Shown piece after piece: positions 1-8,733 of a DNA stretch of 64,000 nt (its first letter is position 1; each line of letters begins with the position of its first letter). Location: the NCBI GenBank assembly GCA_963699535.1, contig CAVOUJ010000026.1:11898-75897 (forward strand). Reading direction: 5' to 3'. Position numbers and translations under genes: made by a program. The notes beneath the pieces are model-generated. The model was not told the DNA's origin. It did no database searches and worked only from the letters and a program-made list of their open reading frames with translations. Source of the DNA: VBDM01 sp963699535 (lineage in GTDB: Bacteria; Pseudomonadota; Gammaproteobacteria; Burkholderiales; SG8-39).

Positions 1-37
1 GGATGCAACCGAGGACGAAACGTTCAAGATGGAACAT
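1..37 (-). CDS. 5' end of an unidentified gene (partial)
   Basis: An ATG at 37 with a G-rich stretch just upstream opens a reading frame that runs off the window edge after 12 codons (MFHLERFVLGCI). It lies directly downstream of, and in the same orientation as, the universal stress protein gene. The short N-terminus resembles the start of some metallo-beta-lactamase-fold hydrolases, but twelve residues cannot support a function. Confidence 0.3.
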   Translation of the reverse strand, partial: MFHLERFVLGCI

Positions 38-74
38 TTGCCGCCCCGGAACGGCGATCAAGATCACTATCGGC

Positions 75-497
75 TCAACGCACGACCATGACCGGTCGCC
101 CCGCGTACTGCACGACCTGCTTCGACACGGAGCCTAGCAGCCAGCGGGTGAATTTCGAACGGCCGCGGTCGCCCACGACGACAAGATCCACGCCAAGTCG
201 GTCGGCGTCGTAAATGATTTGCTCTGCGGGATGACCGACCGCCACCTCGAAGTGGGCCGTGACGCTTTTCGCTGCGACTGCCGGCTTCAACTCGGCGAGC
301 AATCCCCGATGGTAGCGTTGCGAGTTCTCGATCACCGCCTCGGTCACGACATCATCTCCGATCTCCGGAGGCCGGCATACCGTGACCACGTGCAATTCAG
401 CGTTGTAAGTCGCTGCGAGTTCCAGCGCGGTCGCGAACGCCTTCTTGCCGGATTCCGACCCGTCATAGCCCACAAGAATTCTTCTGTACATGATCAA
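75..497 (-). CDS. universal stress protein (UspA family)
   Basis: A 140-residue single-domain Usp protein, the usual length. The C-terminal half carries the nucleotide-binding pattern G-x2-G-x9-G-S (GDRGRSKFTRWLLGSVS, about residues 108-124) typical of ATP-binding members. The N-terminus (YRRILVGYDGSESGKKA) is the classic first strand and helix. Such proteins bind ATP and help cells survive stress, without known catalysis. Its start overlaps the end of the upstream antiporter by 4 bp, so the two are probably co-translated. It is the last complete gene of the minus-strand run that begins at tupB. Confidence 0.93.
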   Translation of the reverse strand: MIMYRRILVGYDGSESGKKAFATALELAATYNAELHVVTVCRPPEIGDDVVTEAVIENSQRYHRGLLAELKPAVAAKSVTAHFEVAVGHPAEQIIYDADRLGVDLVVVGDRGRSKFTRWLLGSVSKQVVQYAGRPVMVVR

Positions 498-1711
498 CTC
501 CGCGGCGTTCGCCTAGCGGAAGGCCGGCCGGATACGGATTGCTCCTCTTCCGCTTCGTTCCCTTTCCGCAGCAGATGATGCGGGAGAAACCAGATATTGG
601 CGATCAGCGTCGGCACGACCGCGCTTGCTATCACGGCGGCGACCAGAGCCGAGTACTGCTCCTGTGTGACGATGCCGTGCGACAGACCGAACAGCGAGGA
701 GATGGTGCCGAAGGTGAGGCCGGTGGACATCAGAAGCGTTGTATACATCCCTTCCTTCGGCGGCGAGCGGAACGCCTGGGTCACGGGATAGACGCCTGCA
801 ATCTTGGTCGCCACCTTGACGGTGAGCATCAGGAGAAACGCGACGGGCGCAGCGATCAGCGCAGGCACCGAAACGAAGGAGCCGGCCCGTATGAAGTAGA
901 ACGGCGTCAGCAATCCGAAGGTGAGCGTGCGCAGGCGCCGCACGAGCACGTGGTCTTTGCCGACCGTACCCGCGAGCATCATGCCTAGCACATAGGCGGG
1001 CAGCACGGCCTCGCTGTCGGCCCAGCCGGCGAGCGCGCCCAGCCCGAACAGGAACAGTAGCAGGAACTTTGTTTCGAGCTCCGAGGGCCTCCCTCCGAAA
1101 CGCCTGAAAAAGCGCGGTGTCAGCCACGGCAGCACCAACGCTGCAGCGGCGAGTGCCCCGACGAAAAGGACCGTCTTCAGGGTAAACGGCGCGAAGATCA
1201 GGCCCAGGGCAACTACAGTACCGAGATCGGTGATGAAGCAGGCCGCCAGCACCGTCTTGCCGTAATCAGTGGTGTTGAATCCGAATTCGATCATCACCGC
1301 GTAGACGACTGCGACCGAGGTCGTGGACATCGCCACCCCCGCGAGCCAACTCGCCTCGACGCCCCAGCCGAGCCACCAGCGGGCCGCCGCCGCGCAGCCG
1401 AGAAACGGCGCGAAGAAACTGATGAGACCTATCGCGGTCGCTTCCTTCCACTTGCGCCTGAAAACTTCCGGATCCAGTTCTGCTCCGGCGAGGAAAGTGA
1501 GCACGATCGCACCCGCGCCGGCGAGGAACTTGATCCAGTCATGATCCGCTCCGAGAAACGCAGCTCCAAAGACCGCGCCAAGAACGAGTTGCGCGACGGT
1601 ACCGACCGCGATCTCCGAGAGCGCGTTGGCCACCTTCAGCCAGATGGACAGCAACGCTGCAAGCAATGCGAGCCCGAGCCAGAGCGCTGCCAAAGCCCAG
1701 ATTTCGGTCAT
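494..1711 (-). CDS. cation/proton antiporter, CPA2 (Kef/NapA-like) type
   Basis: 405 residues, almost entirely hydrophobic, with about a dozen membrane segments and no C-terminal TrkA-N regulatory domain; only a short Arg/Glu-rich tail follows residue ~385. The sequence GADHDWIKFLAGAGAIVLTFLAGAELDPE (split around residues 53-81) is characteristic of the sodium/hydrogen exchanger fold. It should exchange a monovalent cation for protons across the inner membrane. The ion cannot be read from sequence. It lies 21 bp downstream of moaE and overlaps the stress-protein gene; the link to the cofactor genes upstream is only positional. Confidence 0.88.
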   Translation of the reverse strand: MTEIWALAALWLGLALLAALLSIWLKVANALSEIAVGTVAQLVLGAVFGAAFLGADHDWIKFLAGAGAIVLTFLAGAELDPEVFRRKWKEATAIGLISFFAPFLGCAAAARWWLGWGVEASWLAGVAMSTTSVAVVYAVMIEFGFNTTDYGKTVLAACFITDLGTVVALGLIFAPFTLKTVLFVGALAAAALVLPWLTPRFFRRFGGRPSELETKFLLLFLFGLGALAGWADSEAVLPAYVLGMMLAGTVGKDHVLVRRLRTLTFGLLTPFYFIRAGSFVSVPALIAAPVAFLLMLTVKVATKIAGVYPVTQAFRSPPKEGMYTTLLMSTGLTFGTISSLFGLSHGIVTQEQYSALVAAVIASAVVPTLIANIWFLPHHLLRKGNEAEEEQSVSGRPSARRTPRS

Positions 1712-1732
1712 CGAGTAAAAGCGCAGCGCTGC

Positions 1733-2204
1733 TCAGGCAGCGCTCGACTTCGGCGGTTCCCAGCGTTGGGCGGCCTCGTCGTCCGACGACTCGCGCTTCG
1801 ACCCAGCGCGTCCCTTGCGGAGTCTGCTCCTTCTTCCAGAACGGCGCGCGCGTCTTCAGGTAGTCCATGATGAACTCGCAGGCGGAAAACGCCTCGCCGC
1901 GGTGCGCCCCGGTGACGACGACCAGAACGATCTGGTCGGTCGGCTTCAGCTCGCCGACGCGGTGGATGACGAGCACGTCCATCACGTTCCAGCGGTTCTT
2001 CGCCTCGGCGACGATGTTCTCGAGCGCCCGCTCGGTCATGCCGGGATAGTGCTCGAGGGTCATCTTCGTCACCGCAGTGCCGTCGTTGGCGTCGCGGCAG
2101 ACACCGATGAAACTCGCTATCGCGCCTACCTCGGGTCGATTGCGGCGCAGCGCGGCGATCTCGGCGCCGGCGTCGAAGTCCTGGGTCTGGATGCGCACCG
2201 GCAT
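1733..2204 (-). CDS. moaE: molybdopterin synthase catalytic subunit MoaE (one frameshift)
   Basis: MoaE is the large subunit of molybdopterin synthase, which inserts the dithiolene sulfurs into precursor Z using sulfur from thiocarboxylated MoaD. The reading frame from 2204 matches the family (GAIASFIGVCR..., EHYPGM, RVGELKPTD, and the active-site lysines in FWKKEQTPQGTRWVEA). Just after WVEAR, near 1790, the frame slips. The alternative frame gives the normal family ending ESSDDEAAQRWEPPKSSAA and stops at 1733, giving about 156 residues. A 2-base loss in a GC repeat explains this. Two bases separate it from moaD upstream. Confidence 0.9.
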
Positions 2205-2206
2205 TC

Positions 2207-2464
2207 CTAGCCTCCGGTGACCGGCGGGAAGAAGGCGACCTCGTCGCCGGATTTGACCGGCGTCGTCGGCAGCGCGATCTCTTGATTGACGGCGACGCGC
2301 AGAGATTTCCCTTGAGCGAGCGCCGACTGCCAGGCGCCGCCCCGGTCCATGAGCAGCGTGCGCAGCCCCGCGACCGTCGTGACTGTCGGCGAGACCTCGA
2401 GATCCTCGCCCCGAGTGCCGAGCCGCTCGCTCAAGGCCGCGAAGTAGAGCACTTTGAGCTTCAT
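2207..2464 (-). CDS. moaD: molybdopterin synthase sulfur-carrier subunit MoaD
   Basis: An 85-residue ubiquitin-fold protein beginning MKLKVLYFAALSER and ending in the diagnostic di-glycine (PPVTGG), whose terminal carboxylate is adenylated and converted to the thiocarboxylate that donates sulfur in MoaE. Its ATG overlaps the stop of moeA as ATGA (2461-2464), which fixes the start and implies translational coupling. No MoeB adenylyltransferase gene is visible in the window, so activation must rely on a protein encoded elsewhere. Confidence 0.95.
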   Translation of the reverse strand: MKLKVLYFAALSERLGTRGEDLEVSPTVTTVAGLRTLLMDRGGAWQSALAQGKSLRVAVNQEIALPTTPVKSGDEVAFFPPVTGG

Positions 2465-3668
2465 CGGTACAGCTCCGAATAAGGAATGAACTTCACCGCG
2501 TCGCCCGGACGGATGGCCTGGTTCGGCGGGTTGTCCAGCAGGCCGTCCGCCCAGGCGGTCGACATCAGCACCGCCGAATCCTGCGTCGGGTAGAGATCGA
2601 GCCCGCCGCGCGCATTCCATTTTACGCGCAGGAACTCGCGACGGGCATCCGGTTCCGGCCAATCGAAGTCGGCACGCGCGCTGATCGAGTGGGGCTGCAC
2701 GTCGGTGATCCCCTGAGTCTTCAGCAGAAACGGCCGGACGAACAACAGGAACGTCACGAAGCTCGACACCGGGTTCCCGGGCAAGCCGATAAATGCGGCC
2801 TTCCCGACCTTGCCGAACGCGAGCGGCCTTCCCGGCTTCATGGCGATCCTCCACATGAGCAGCTCGCCTTCGGCCTCGACCGCAGGTTTGACAAAGTCCG
2901 CCTCACCGACCGACACGCCGCCGCTCGTCACGATCACGTCGCACTCCTCCGCGGCACGGCGCAACACCTTGCGGGTGGCATCCAAAGAATCGGGCACGAT
3001 GCCGTAGTCGCGCACGTCGCAGCCGAATATTTGCGCGAGCCCGTTCAGAGTAAACCGGTTCGAGTTGTAGATGCGCCCGGGGGGCAGCAGGTCCCCGGGC
3101 ATGACGAGTTCGTCGCCCGTGAAGAACAGCCCGAGGCGCACGCGGCGGTAGACGGGCAGCGAGGCAATGCCCACCGACGCGGCGAGGCCCGTATCCTGCG
3201 GCCGCAGGCGGATACCCGCCGGCAGCACCTCTCCCCCCGAGGGAATATCGCTGCCGGCGAGCCGGACCCATTCGCCGCGCGCGGGAACCTTTTTCACTAC
3301 GACCGCGTCGCCTTCCTGAACACAGTGCTCCTGCATCGCGACGGCATCTGCCCCGGCCGGAATCGGTGCGCCGGTGAAAATGCGCGCCGCCGTTCCGGGG
3401 GCAAGCGGCTGGCCCGACGGAGCCCGCGGCGATTCTCTGCGCGACTCCTGAGACGTGTTTCCGGTCGAGGAAGATCGGCCGTGCGAACCGCATAGCCATC
3501 CATCGCGCTGTTGTCCATCGGAGGAACGTTCATCGTCGAGCGCTGGGATTGCGCGAGCACGCGGCCGGAGGCCTGGAGCGTCGGGACCGTCTCCGACTCC
3601 CGCACCGGGCTCGCGCCCGCAAGCAGCTTGTCCAACGCTTCGTCGACGCTGAGCAGTCCCTTGTTCAT
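2461..3668 (-). CDS. moeA: molybdopterin molybdenumtransferase MoeA, copy 1 (one frameshift)
   Basis: MoeA inserts molybdate (or tungstate) into adenylylated molybdopterin. The N-terminal part (MNKGLLSVDEALDKLL..., PMDNSAMDGYAVR) and the C-terminal part (MQEHCVQEG..., GLFFTGDELVMPGD, TSGGVSVGEADFVK, GLPGNPVSSFV) belong to one protein of about 400 residues. The frame changes near 3450, within a Pro/Ser-rich stretch before PLAPGTAARIFTGAPIPAG. The SGGVSVGEAD motif is the cofactor-binding signature. It overlaps mobB and moaD by 4 bp at either end. A second, clearly different moeA lies at 36891-38160. Confidence 0.93.
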
Positions 3669-4159
3669 TTGAGCGCGTTATGGCTCAGGATGAAATCTTC
3701 TATCCCGTCGCAATCGTTCAGGTCGAAGCGCGGCAGCCGGGTTTCGACCTCGCGATCCGAAGCCAATGCGACGATATGAGGGTCGTTCGGATGCAGCAAC
3801 GGCTCGCCGGTCTCCTCTCGCCAAACCTCGAGCTTGGGTATCGGCGCGTGCTTGAAGCCCTCCACGAGCAGCAGGTCGCAGGGCGAGAGCAGCTTCAGCT
3901 GCTCCTCAAAGGAGGGCTCCGGCTCGCCGCGCAGCTCGTGCATCAGCACCCAGCGTCGGGAAGACGTAACCAGGATTTCGCTCGCGCCGGCATGGCGGTG
4001 ACGGTACGAGTCCTTGCCCGGCTGGTCGACGTCGAATGTGTGGTGCGCGTGTTTGATCAGAGAAACTCTCAGGCCGCGCTTCACGAAGCGCGGGATAAGC
4101 TGCTCGATCAGCGTCGTCTTGCCGCTTCCCGACCATCCCGCGAATCCGAATATCTTCAT
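3665..4159 (-). CDS. mobB: molybdopterin-guanine dinucleotide biosynthesis adaptor MobB
   Basis: A 164-residue P-loop GTPase-like protein. The Walker A motif GWSGSGKTTL lies at residues 7-16 and the MobB pattern LIKHAHHTFDVDQPGKDSYRH follows. MobB binds GTP and is thought to assist MobA in attaching GMP to molybdopterin, making the bis-MGD cofactor used by formate dehydrogenase. I place the start at the ATG at 4159; an upstream TTG at 4168 is possible but less likely. It overlaps moeA by 4 bp. The partner mobA is about 24 kb away at 27633. Confidence 0.93.
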   Translation of the reverse strand: MKIFGFAGWSGSGKTTLIEQLIPRFVKRGLRVSLIKHAHHTFDVDQPGKDSYRHRHAGASEILVTSSRRWVLMHELRGEPEPSFEEQLKLLSPCDLLLVEGFKHAPIPKLEVWREETGEPLLHPNDPHIVALASDREVETRLPRFDLNDCDGIEDFILSHNALK

Positions 4160-4211
4160 CCCGAACAAGGCCGGCGCCCGGCACCGGCAAAAACCTCATT
4201 GTATCAGGGCG

Positions 4212-5015
4212 TCATTCCCCGCCAGATATAGCGCGCTGCGTTACTGCCGGGATGCAGACCCGCCTGGACTTTCCCCCGATCTGGAGCGTGGAAATCTGCA
4301 CGTCGATCCCGTACAGCTCGCGGAGCACTTCGGCGTTGAGCCCGGGCTCGGGCGGCCCGATATGGGTCACCATTCCGCGGTGTACGAGCGCCACCCGGTC
4401 TGCACAGAGGAAGACCTGATCCGGATCGTGCGTGGACAGCAGCACGCCTATGCCCTCTTGCGCAAGCTTGACGATGGTCTCGAGCACGCGGACCTGATTG
4501 CCGAAGTCCAGGCTCGCGGTGGGCTCGTCCATCACCAGGAGCGGTGTGGCCTGTGCGAGGGCACGGGCGATGAGCGTCAGCTGGCGCTCGCCCCCCGAGA
4601 TGCGCGTGTAGACCGCGTCGGCAAGATGGGCAAGGCCGACACGCTCTATGGCAGCTAACGCGTGCTCCCGGTCGCGGCTCGAGGGCACGGCGAAGGGGGA
4701 AAGGTGTGCGGTTCGGCCCATGAGCACCACGTCCCGGACCGTAAACGGGAAATAGCCCAGGTGCGCCTGCGGCACGTAGCCGAGCATGCGCGCAACCTCG
4801 GTACGCGGCCGGGCGGACAGCTCCACGCCGTCGAGCAGCGCCTTCCCGCCGAGCGGCGGCATCAAGCCGAGGAGCGTGCGAAAGAGAGTGGTCTTGCCCC
4901 CGCCGTTCGGACCGAGGATACAGACGACCTCGCCATCGGAAAGAACGAGGTTCGCTCCGCGTCCCACAACGTGGCCGCGGTAGCCGTATTCGAGATCGCG
5001 CGCTTCCAGGTTCAC
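4212..5015 (-). CDS. ABC importer ATP-binding protein, BtuD/FecE type
   Basis: 267 residues with Walker A GPNGGGKTTL (about 31-40), the signature ISGGERQ, and Walker B LLVMDEPTASLDFG, of the class that powers FecCD/BtuCD-type (type II) importers. The start is a GTG at 5015 that overlaps the permease stop as GTGA; the much longer open frame upstream is only the shadow of the permease gene. With the permease and binding protein it forms a complete three-gene importer. Placement between tungstate-uptake genes and mobB/moeA suggests molybdate or tungstate, like the Haemophilus MolABC system, rather than iron-siderophore or cobalamin. That substrate is inferred from context. Confidence 0.9.
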   Translation of the reverse strand: MNLEARDLEYGYRGHVVGRGANLVLSDGEVVCILGPNGGGKTTLFRTLLGLMPPLGGKALLDGVELSARPRTEVARMLGYVPQAHLGYFPFTVRDVVLMGRTAHLSPFAVPSSRDREHALAAIERVGLAHLADAVYTRISGGERQLTLIARALAQATPLLVMDEPTASLDFGNQVRVLETIVKLAQEGIGVLLSTHDPDQVFLCADRVALVHRGMVTHIGPPEPGLNAEVLRELYGIDVQISTLQIGGKSRRVCIPAVTQRAISGGE

Positions 5016-6028
5016 TGCCAGCTCCGGCGCGCTGTCGCGAGCAGCCACAGGAACAGCGGCGTTCCGATCACTGCGGTCAGAACGCCAAGCGGTATCTCGA
5101 TCCGGCCCGCCGTGCGCGCGACGGTGTCCACGCCGAGAATGAAGGCAGCCCCGAGCAAGGTGGCGACGGGGAGGAGGCGCGTGAAATCGGGCCCGACCAG
5201 CAGGCGCGCGAAATGTGGAATCAGCAGGCCTACCCAGCCGATAACGCCGGAGATGGATACCACCGCCGCCGTCATCAGCGTCGCCGCAGCGATGACCACC
5301 GCCCGGATGCGCCCGGTTTCGACGCCGACCGAGGCGGCCTCGTCGTCGCCCATCGCGAGCACCGAAATGCGCCAGCGCAGCAGCCACAGCACGATGAGCC
5401 CTCCCCCCGCAGCCGGAAGCACGGAAAGGAAATCGGCGCGGGTCGCCGCGGCGAGACTCCCGAGCAGCCAGTAGGTGATCGCAGGGAGCTGGTTGTAGGG
5501 ATCGGCGAGATACTTGATGAGCGCGACTCCGGCCCCGAGCAGCGCACCGATCACGACGCCCGCGAGCACCAGTACGAGAATGGGATCGTGGCCGCGCATG
5601 CGGGCCGCGATGAAGTAGGCGGTCGCGACCGCGGCCAGCCCGCAGACAAAAGCCAGCGCCTGGATGAATATGACGTCGAGAGAGAAGAAGATCCCGAGGA
5701 CGGCGCCGAGCGCAGCTCCCGAGGACACGCCGAGAATGTCGGGCGATACCAGAGGATTGCGAAAGAGACTCTGGTAGGCTGCGCCGGCCGCAGCCAGTGC
5801 GGCGCCGACGACAATCGCCGCGAGAATGCAAGGGCCCCTCACATTCAGAATGACGATCTCGACCGTCGCCGGGACGTCGGACGATCCCCCGCTCAGCCAC
5901 GCCCAGACCACAGCCGCAAATTCGCGCGGCGCAACGGGAAACCGGCCGAGCGCGAACGCCAGCACGACCAGGACGCCGAGCCCGAGGGCCGCTGCACCCA
6001 GGATCGCGGGGGTCTTAGCGGTGGTCAC
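5012..6028 (-). CDS. ABC importer permease, FecCD/BtuC family
   Basis: 338 residues with roughly nine to ten membrane helices in the FecCD arrangement. Family markers include the AGAAYQSLFRNPLVSPDILGVSSGA block (split over residues ~83-108) and GFIGWVGLLIPH-like sequence ISGVIGWVGLLIPHFARLL near residue 260. It forms the homodimeric channel in the inner membrane. It overlaps its binding-protein gene by 14 bp upstream and its ATPase gene by 4 bp downstream, so the three are surely co-expressed. Confidence 0.92.
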   Translation of the reverse strand: MTTAKTPAILGAAALGLGVLVVLAFALGRFPVAPREFAAVVWAWLSGGSSDVPATVEIVILNVRGPCILAAIVVGAALAAAGAAYQSLFRNPLVSPDILGVSSGAALGAVLGIFFSLDVIFIQALAFVCGLAAVATAYFIAARMRGHDPILVLVLAGVVIGALLGAGVALIKYLADPYNQLPAITYWLLGSLAAATRADFLSVLPAAGGGLIVLWLLRWRISVLAMGDDEAASVGVETGRIRAVVIAAATLMTAAVVSISGVIGWVGLLIPHFARLLVGPDFTRLLPVATLLGAAFILGVDTVARTAGRIEIPLGVLTAVIGTPLFLWLLATARRSWQ

Positions 6029-7085
6029 GACCCGGAGAACCCTCGGGCGCGAGCAAGGCGTCGAGCTGGGCGTCGCTCGGCGCCTGGTGGTAGGCGCGCG
6101 TGTAGAAGTCCTTCACGATCGGCCGCAACGGTTCGGGAAAGAGCGCCGGATGCAGCAGGCGGCCGAGCCAATGCAGCCCGATCAGTCGATTGATCGATGG
6201 CGGGAAATCGATCCAGCCGAACGGAAGACCGGGGGCGAGATGAACGCGGCGCTCGCGCACCGCCGGCAGGGATTGCCACGAGGGATCGCGCCACACGCTC
6301 GCGAAGAAATTCAGATCTGTGGTGACGATCACCTCCGGATTCCATCGCAGGACCTGCTCGATCGACACCTGCACCAGGCCGCCGCGGCCGAGTTCCGCCG
6401 CGACGTTGGCGGCGCCGACACGCTCGAAGCTTTCCATGTTGATCGACCCCGAAAGCCCGGTCTGCAAACCGCTGGGAGTGCGCCCGTAGTACACGCGCGG
6501 CCGCTTTCCCTCCGGCACCCGCGCCACGCGGGTGCGGACACCTTCGAGAGTATCGGCGGCGTAACGCGACCATTGCAGCGCCTGCTCCGGCGCACCCACG
6601 ATGTCGCCGAGGAGGCGAAACGATTCCGGGATGCGGTCGAACGCGCCGTCGATCAGGAGATAGGGAATTCCTGTCTGCTCCTGCACGCGGTCGGCGAGCG
6701 ATGCCAGCGTCGGGCTCACCGTGCCGTAATCGAAGATCAGGTCCGGCTTCGCCGCGATCACGACCTCGACATTGGCCGTGTTGCCTCGCCCGGTCAAACG
6801 CCCAAGGGTGGGAAGGTCGAGATAGCGCTCCGGAACGAAAGGCCGCTCCGCGGGGCGGAACGGCGAAGTCCAGCCGAGCACGCGCTTGGGCGCGAGCGCG
6901 AACAGCAGGATGGACGCGGGCGGCCCCGCCGCGTACACGCGCTCGACGCGCGCGGGAATCTGCACCCGGCGCCCGACCGAGTCGGTGACAGTGCGCGTTG
7001 CCTGCGCGCGAACCAGGCTGGGCGCAAGCACGCCCAGGGCCATGCCAGCGAGCAATCTACGCCGCGGCGCGGAGATTTCATCCAC
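6015..7085 (-). CDS. periplasmic metal/oxyanion-binding protein of the FecCD-type importer
   Basis: A 356-residue class III (TroA/BtuF-like) binding protein. The N-terminus RRRLLAGMALGVLAPSLVRAQ looks like a Tat or Sec signal with cleavage after about residue 28. Family features are ...VYAAGPPASILLFALAPKRVLGW..., LPTLGRLTGRGNTANVEVVIAAKPDLI, and YGRTPSGLQTGLSGS. Binding proteins of this class usually serve iron complexes or cobalamin, but the MolA subgroup binds molybdate and tungstate. The flanking tup, mob, moe and moa genes make an oxyanion the best guess. It lies 14 bp after the orphan ModA-like gene. Confidence 0.88.
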   Translation of the reverse strand: MDEISAPRRRLLAGMALGVLAPSLVRAQATRTVTDSVGRRVQIPARVERVYAAGPPASILLFALAPKRVLGWTSPFRPAERPFVPERYLDLPTLGRLTGRGNTANVEVVIAAKPDLIFDYGTVSPTLASLADRVQEQTGIPYLLIDGAFDRIPESFRLLGDIVGAPEQALQWSRYAADTLEGVRTRVARVPEGKRPRVYYGRTPSGLQTGLSGSINMESFERVGAANVAAELGRGGLVQVSIEQVLRWNPEVIVTTDLNFFASVWRDPSWQSLPAVRERRVHLAPGLPFGWIDFPPSINRLIGLHWLGRLLHPALFPEPLRPIVKDFYTRAYHQAPSDAQLDALLAPEGSPGRDHR

Positions 7086-7099
7086 CCGTCAACGACCCC

Positions 7100-7896
7100 T
7101 CATGGCAAAGTCGGAGCCGAGAATCCGTGGCGCGAGAGGATCTCCTGCCCGCGGACCGACATGACGAAGAGCGCAAATCGCGAAGCGGCCGAGCGGCTTC
7201 CGATCGAGTACCGTGAGACCGTAGTCGGCGCCGACCGCAAGCGCCTCAGGCAAAGCCACGATCTGGAGAGACGATTCCTCCTTTCGCGCAAGGACCGCAT
7301 TGGTGCAGTAGGTCAGGAAGATATCCGCCGTTCGTTCCGCCACGAGCTTTCCGTAGACGCTGCGATCCTTGGGCGGCGGCGGTGAGTCCGGCCCGCCGGT
7401 CAGCTTGAGTGCCTTCCCGTTCAGAACCGCATACGCGCCGGTCTTCAGCCGCTCGGCCTTTTCGAACACCTGCCAGGCGTAGTCCCCCGAAGGATCGGCC
7501 TTGGGGGTCGAGGTGCCGAGCTTCACACGCGCATCGAGCATCTGCTTCCAGCAGCGTGTCCGGCGTTACCGTCAGGCCAGGCGCGACGAGAGCGCACAGC
7601 CTGTTCCGCGCAAAGAGCACCACGGGTCCGGCGCGCCCGGACTGCGCGAGCGACTGGGGATGCTCCATGTTCGCCGAGGCGAATACGTCGGCCGGTGCCC
7701 CCTTGACGATGCGGTCGCGCAGCAAGCCGGACGGGCCGAATTCCCCGCTTACGGCGATGCGCGTGTCCTTGGTGAAGGTCGCGCCGATCTCGGTCATCGC
7801 CGCACGCAGGCTGCCGGCGGCGTACAGCCGCACAGGAGGTTCCTGAGCCATCGCCGGAGTACCGAGGGCAATCAGGGTAGCAAAGCGCGAGCGCAC
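7100..7896 (-). CDS. orphan ModA-like molybdate/tungstate-binding protein (two frameshifts)
   Basis: Begins with GTG at 7896 and a signal peptide (RSRFATLIALGTPAMAQ), then the ModA-type core VRLYAAGSLRAAMTEIGATF and KGAPADVFASANMEHPQSL. The frame changes near 7541 (the second segment begins QMLDARVKLGTSTPKADPSGDYAW) and again near 7175, ending FVMSVRGQEILSRHGFSAPTLP with a stop at 7100. The restored protein is about 260 residues, normal for the family. No permease or ATPase of its own adjoins it. It sits between tupA (9 bp away) and the FecCD-type binding-protein gene, so it may feed one of those importers or be a redundant scavenger. Confidence 0.82.
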
Positions 7897-7905
7897 GGCC
7901 CACGA

Positions 7906-8733
7906 TCACGCCCCCGGCGTGCCGGCGTTGGGGAAGAACAGCTGCTCGCTGCCGATCTTGTAGTCGGCGATTGCCCGCTGCCCTTCGGGCGAGACGATCC
8001 AGTCCACGAACGCCTGGCCGAGGTCCTTCTTGACGTGGGGGTGCTTCGCCGGATTGACGAGGATCACCCCGTACTGGTTGAAGAGGCGCTTGTCGCCTTC
8101 CACCGACGATGGTGAGATCGGCGCGGTTCTTGAACGAGATCCAGGTGCCGCGGTCGGCGAGGATGTAGGCGTTCATCGACGCCGCGGCGTTGAGCGCCGG
8201 GCCCATGCCCTGCCCGGTGTCCCGGTACCACGGCCCCTTGTCCTTCGCGATGTCCACGCCCGCCAGCTTCCACAGCTCGAGCTCGGCGGTATGGGTGCCG
8301 CTCCGGTCTCCGCGCGAAACGAAGGGCGCGCTCGCGGACTTGATCTTCCGAAGGGCTTCGAGAATGTCCTTGCCGCCCGGCGACCTTCGCGGGATCGGAC
8401 TTCGGGCCGATCAGCACGAAATCGTTGTACATGACGGGCATGCGCTTCACGCCGTATCCTTCGGCGATGAATTTTTCCTCCAGCGACTTGGCGTGAACGA
8501 AGACCACGTCGGCGTCCCCGCGGCGCGCCATGTCGAGAGACTGCCCGGTGCCGAGCGCGACGACGCGCACCTGGATTCCGGTCTTCTTCTCGAACGCCGG
8601 CAGCAGGTGCTTGAACAGGCCCGACTGCTCGGTCGAGGTGGTCGAAGCCACGGTGATGAACTTCTGCTGGGCGTGCGCGGTGAAAGACAGGCACAGCGCG
8701 GCGATGAGCAACAACTCTCCGGATCAGGTCCAC
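7906..8733 (-). CDS. tupA: tungstate-binding protein TupA (frameshifts)
   Basis: TupA is the high-affinity periplasmic receptor of the tungstate importer. The hallmark TTSTEQSGLF appears after the signal peptide (FITVASTTSTEQSGLFKHLLPAF), followed by GTGQSLDMARRGDADVVFVHAK, GTWISFKNRADLTIV and EGDKRLFNQYGVILVNP. Extra single bases near 8380 and 8105 split it into three frames. The start is probably the GTG at 8733, which has a strong AAAGGAGAA ribosome-binding site and needs one more slip near 8715 to join the signal peptide; a TTG at 8714 is the alternative. The gene overlaps tupC by 10 bp. Confidence 0.9.

Noticed and set aside
5016..5900. Extension of the ABC ATPase frame upstream to give a 562-residue protein
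   Set aside because: This part lies opposite in frame to the FecCD permease, is Arg-rich without family similarity, and the GTG at 5015 with a GTGA overlap is a proper start.
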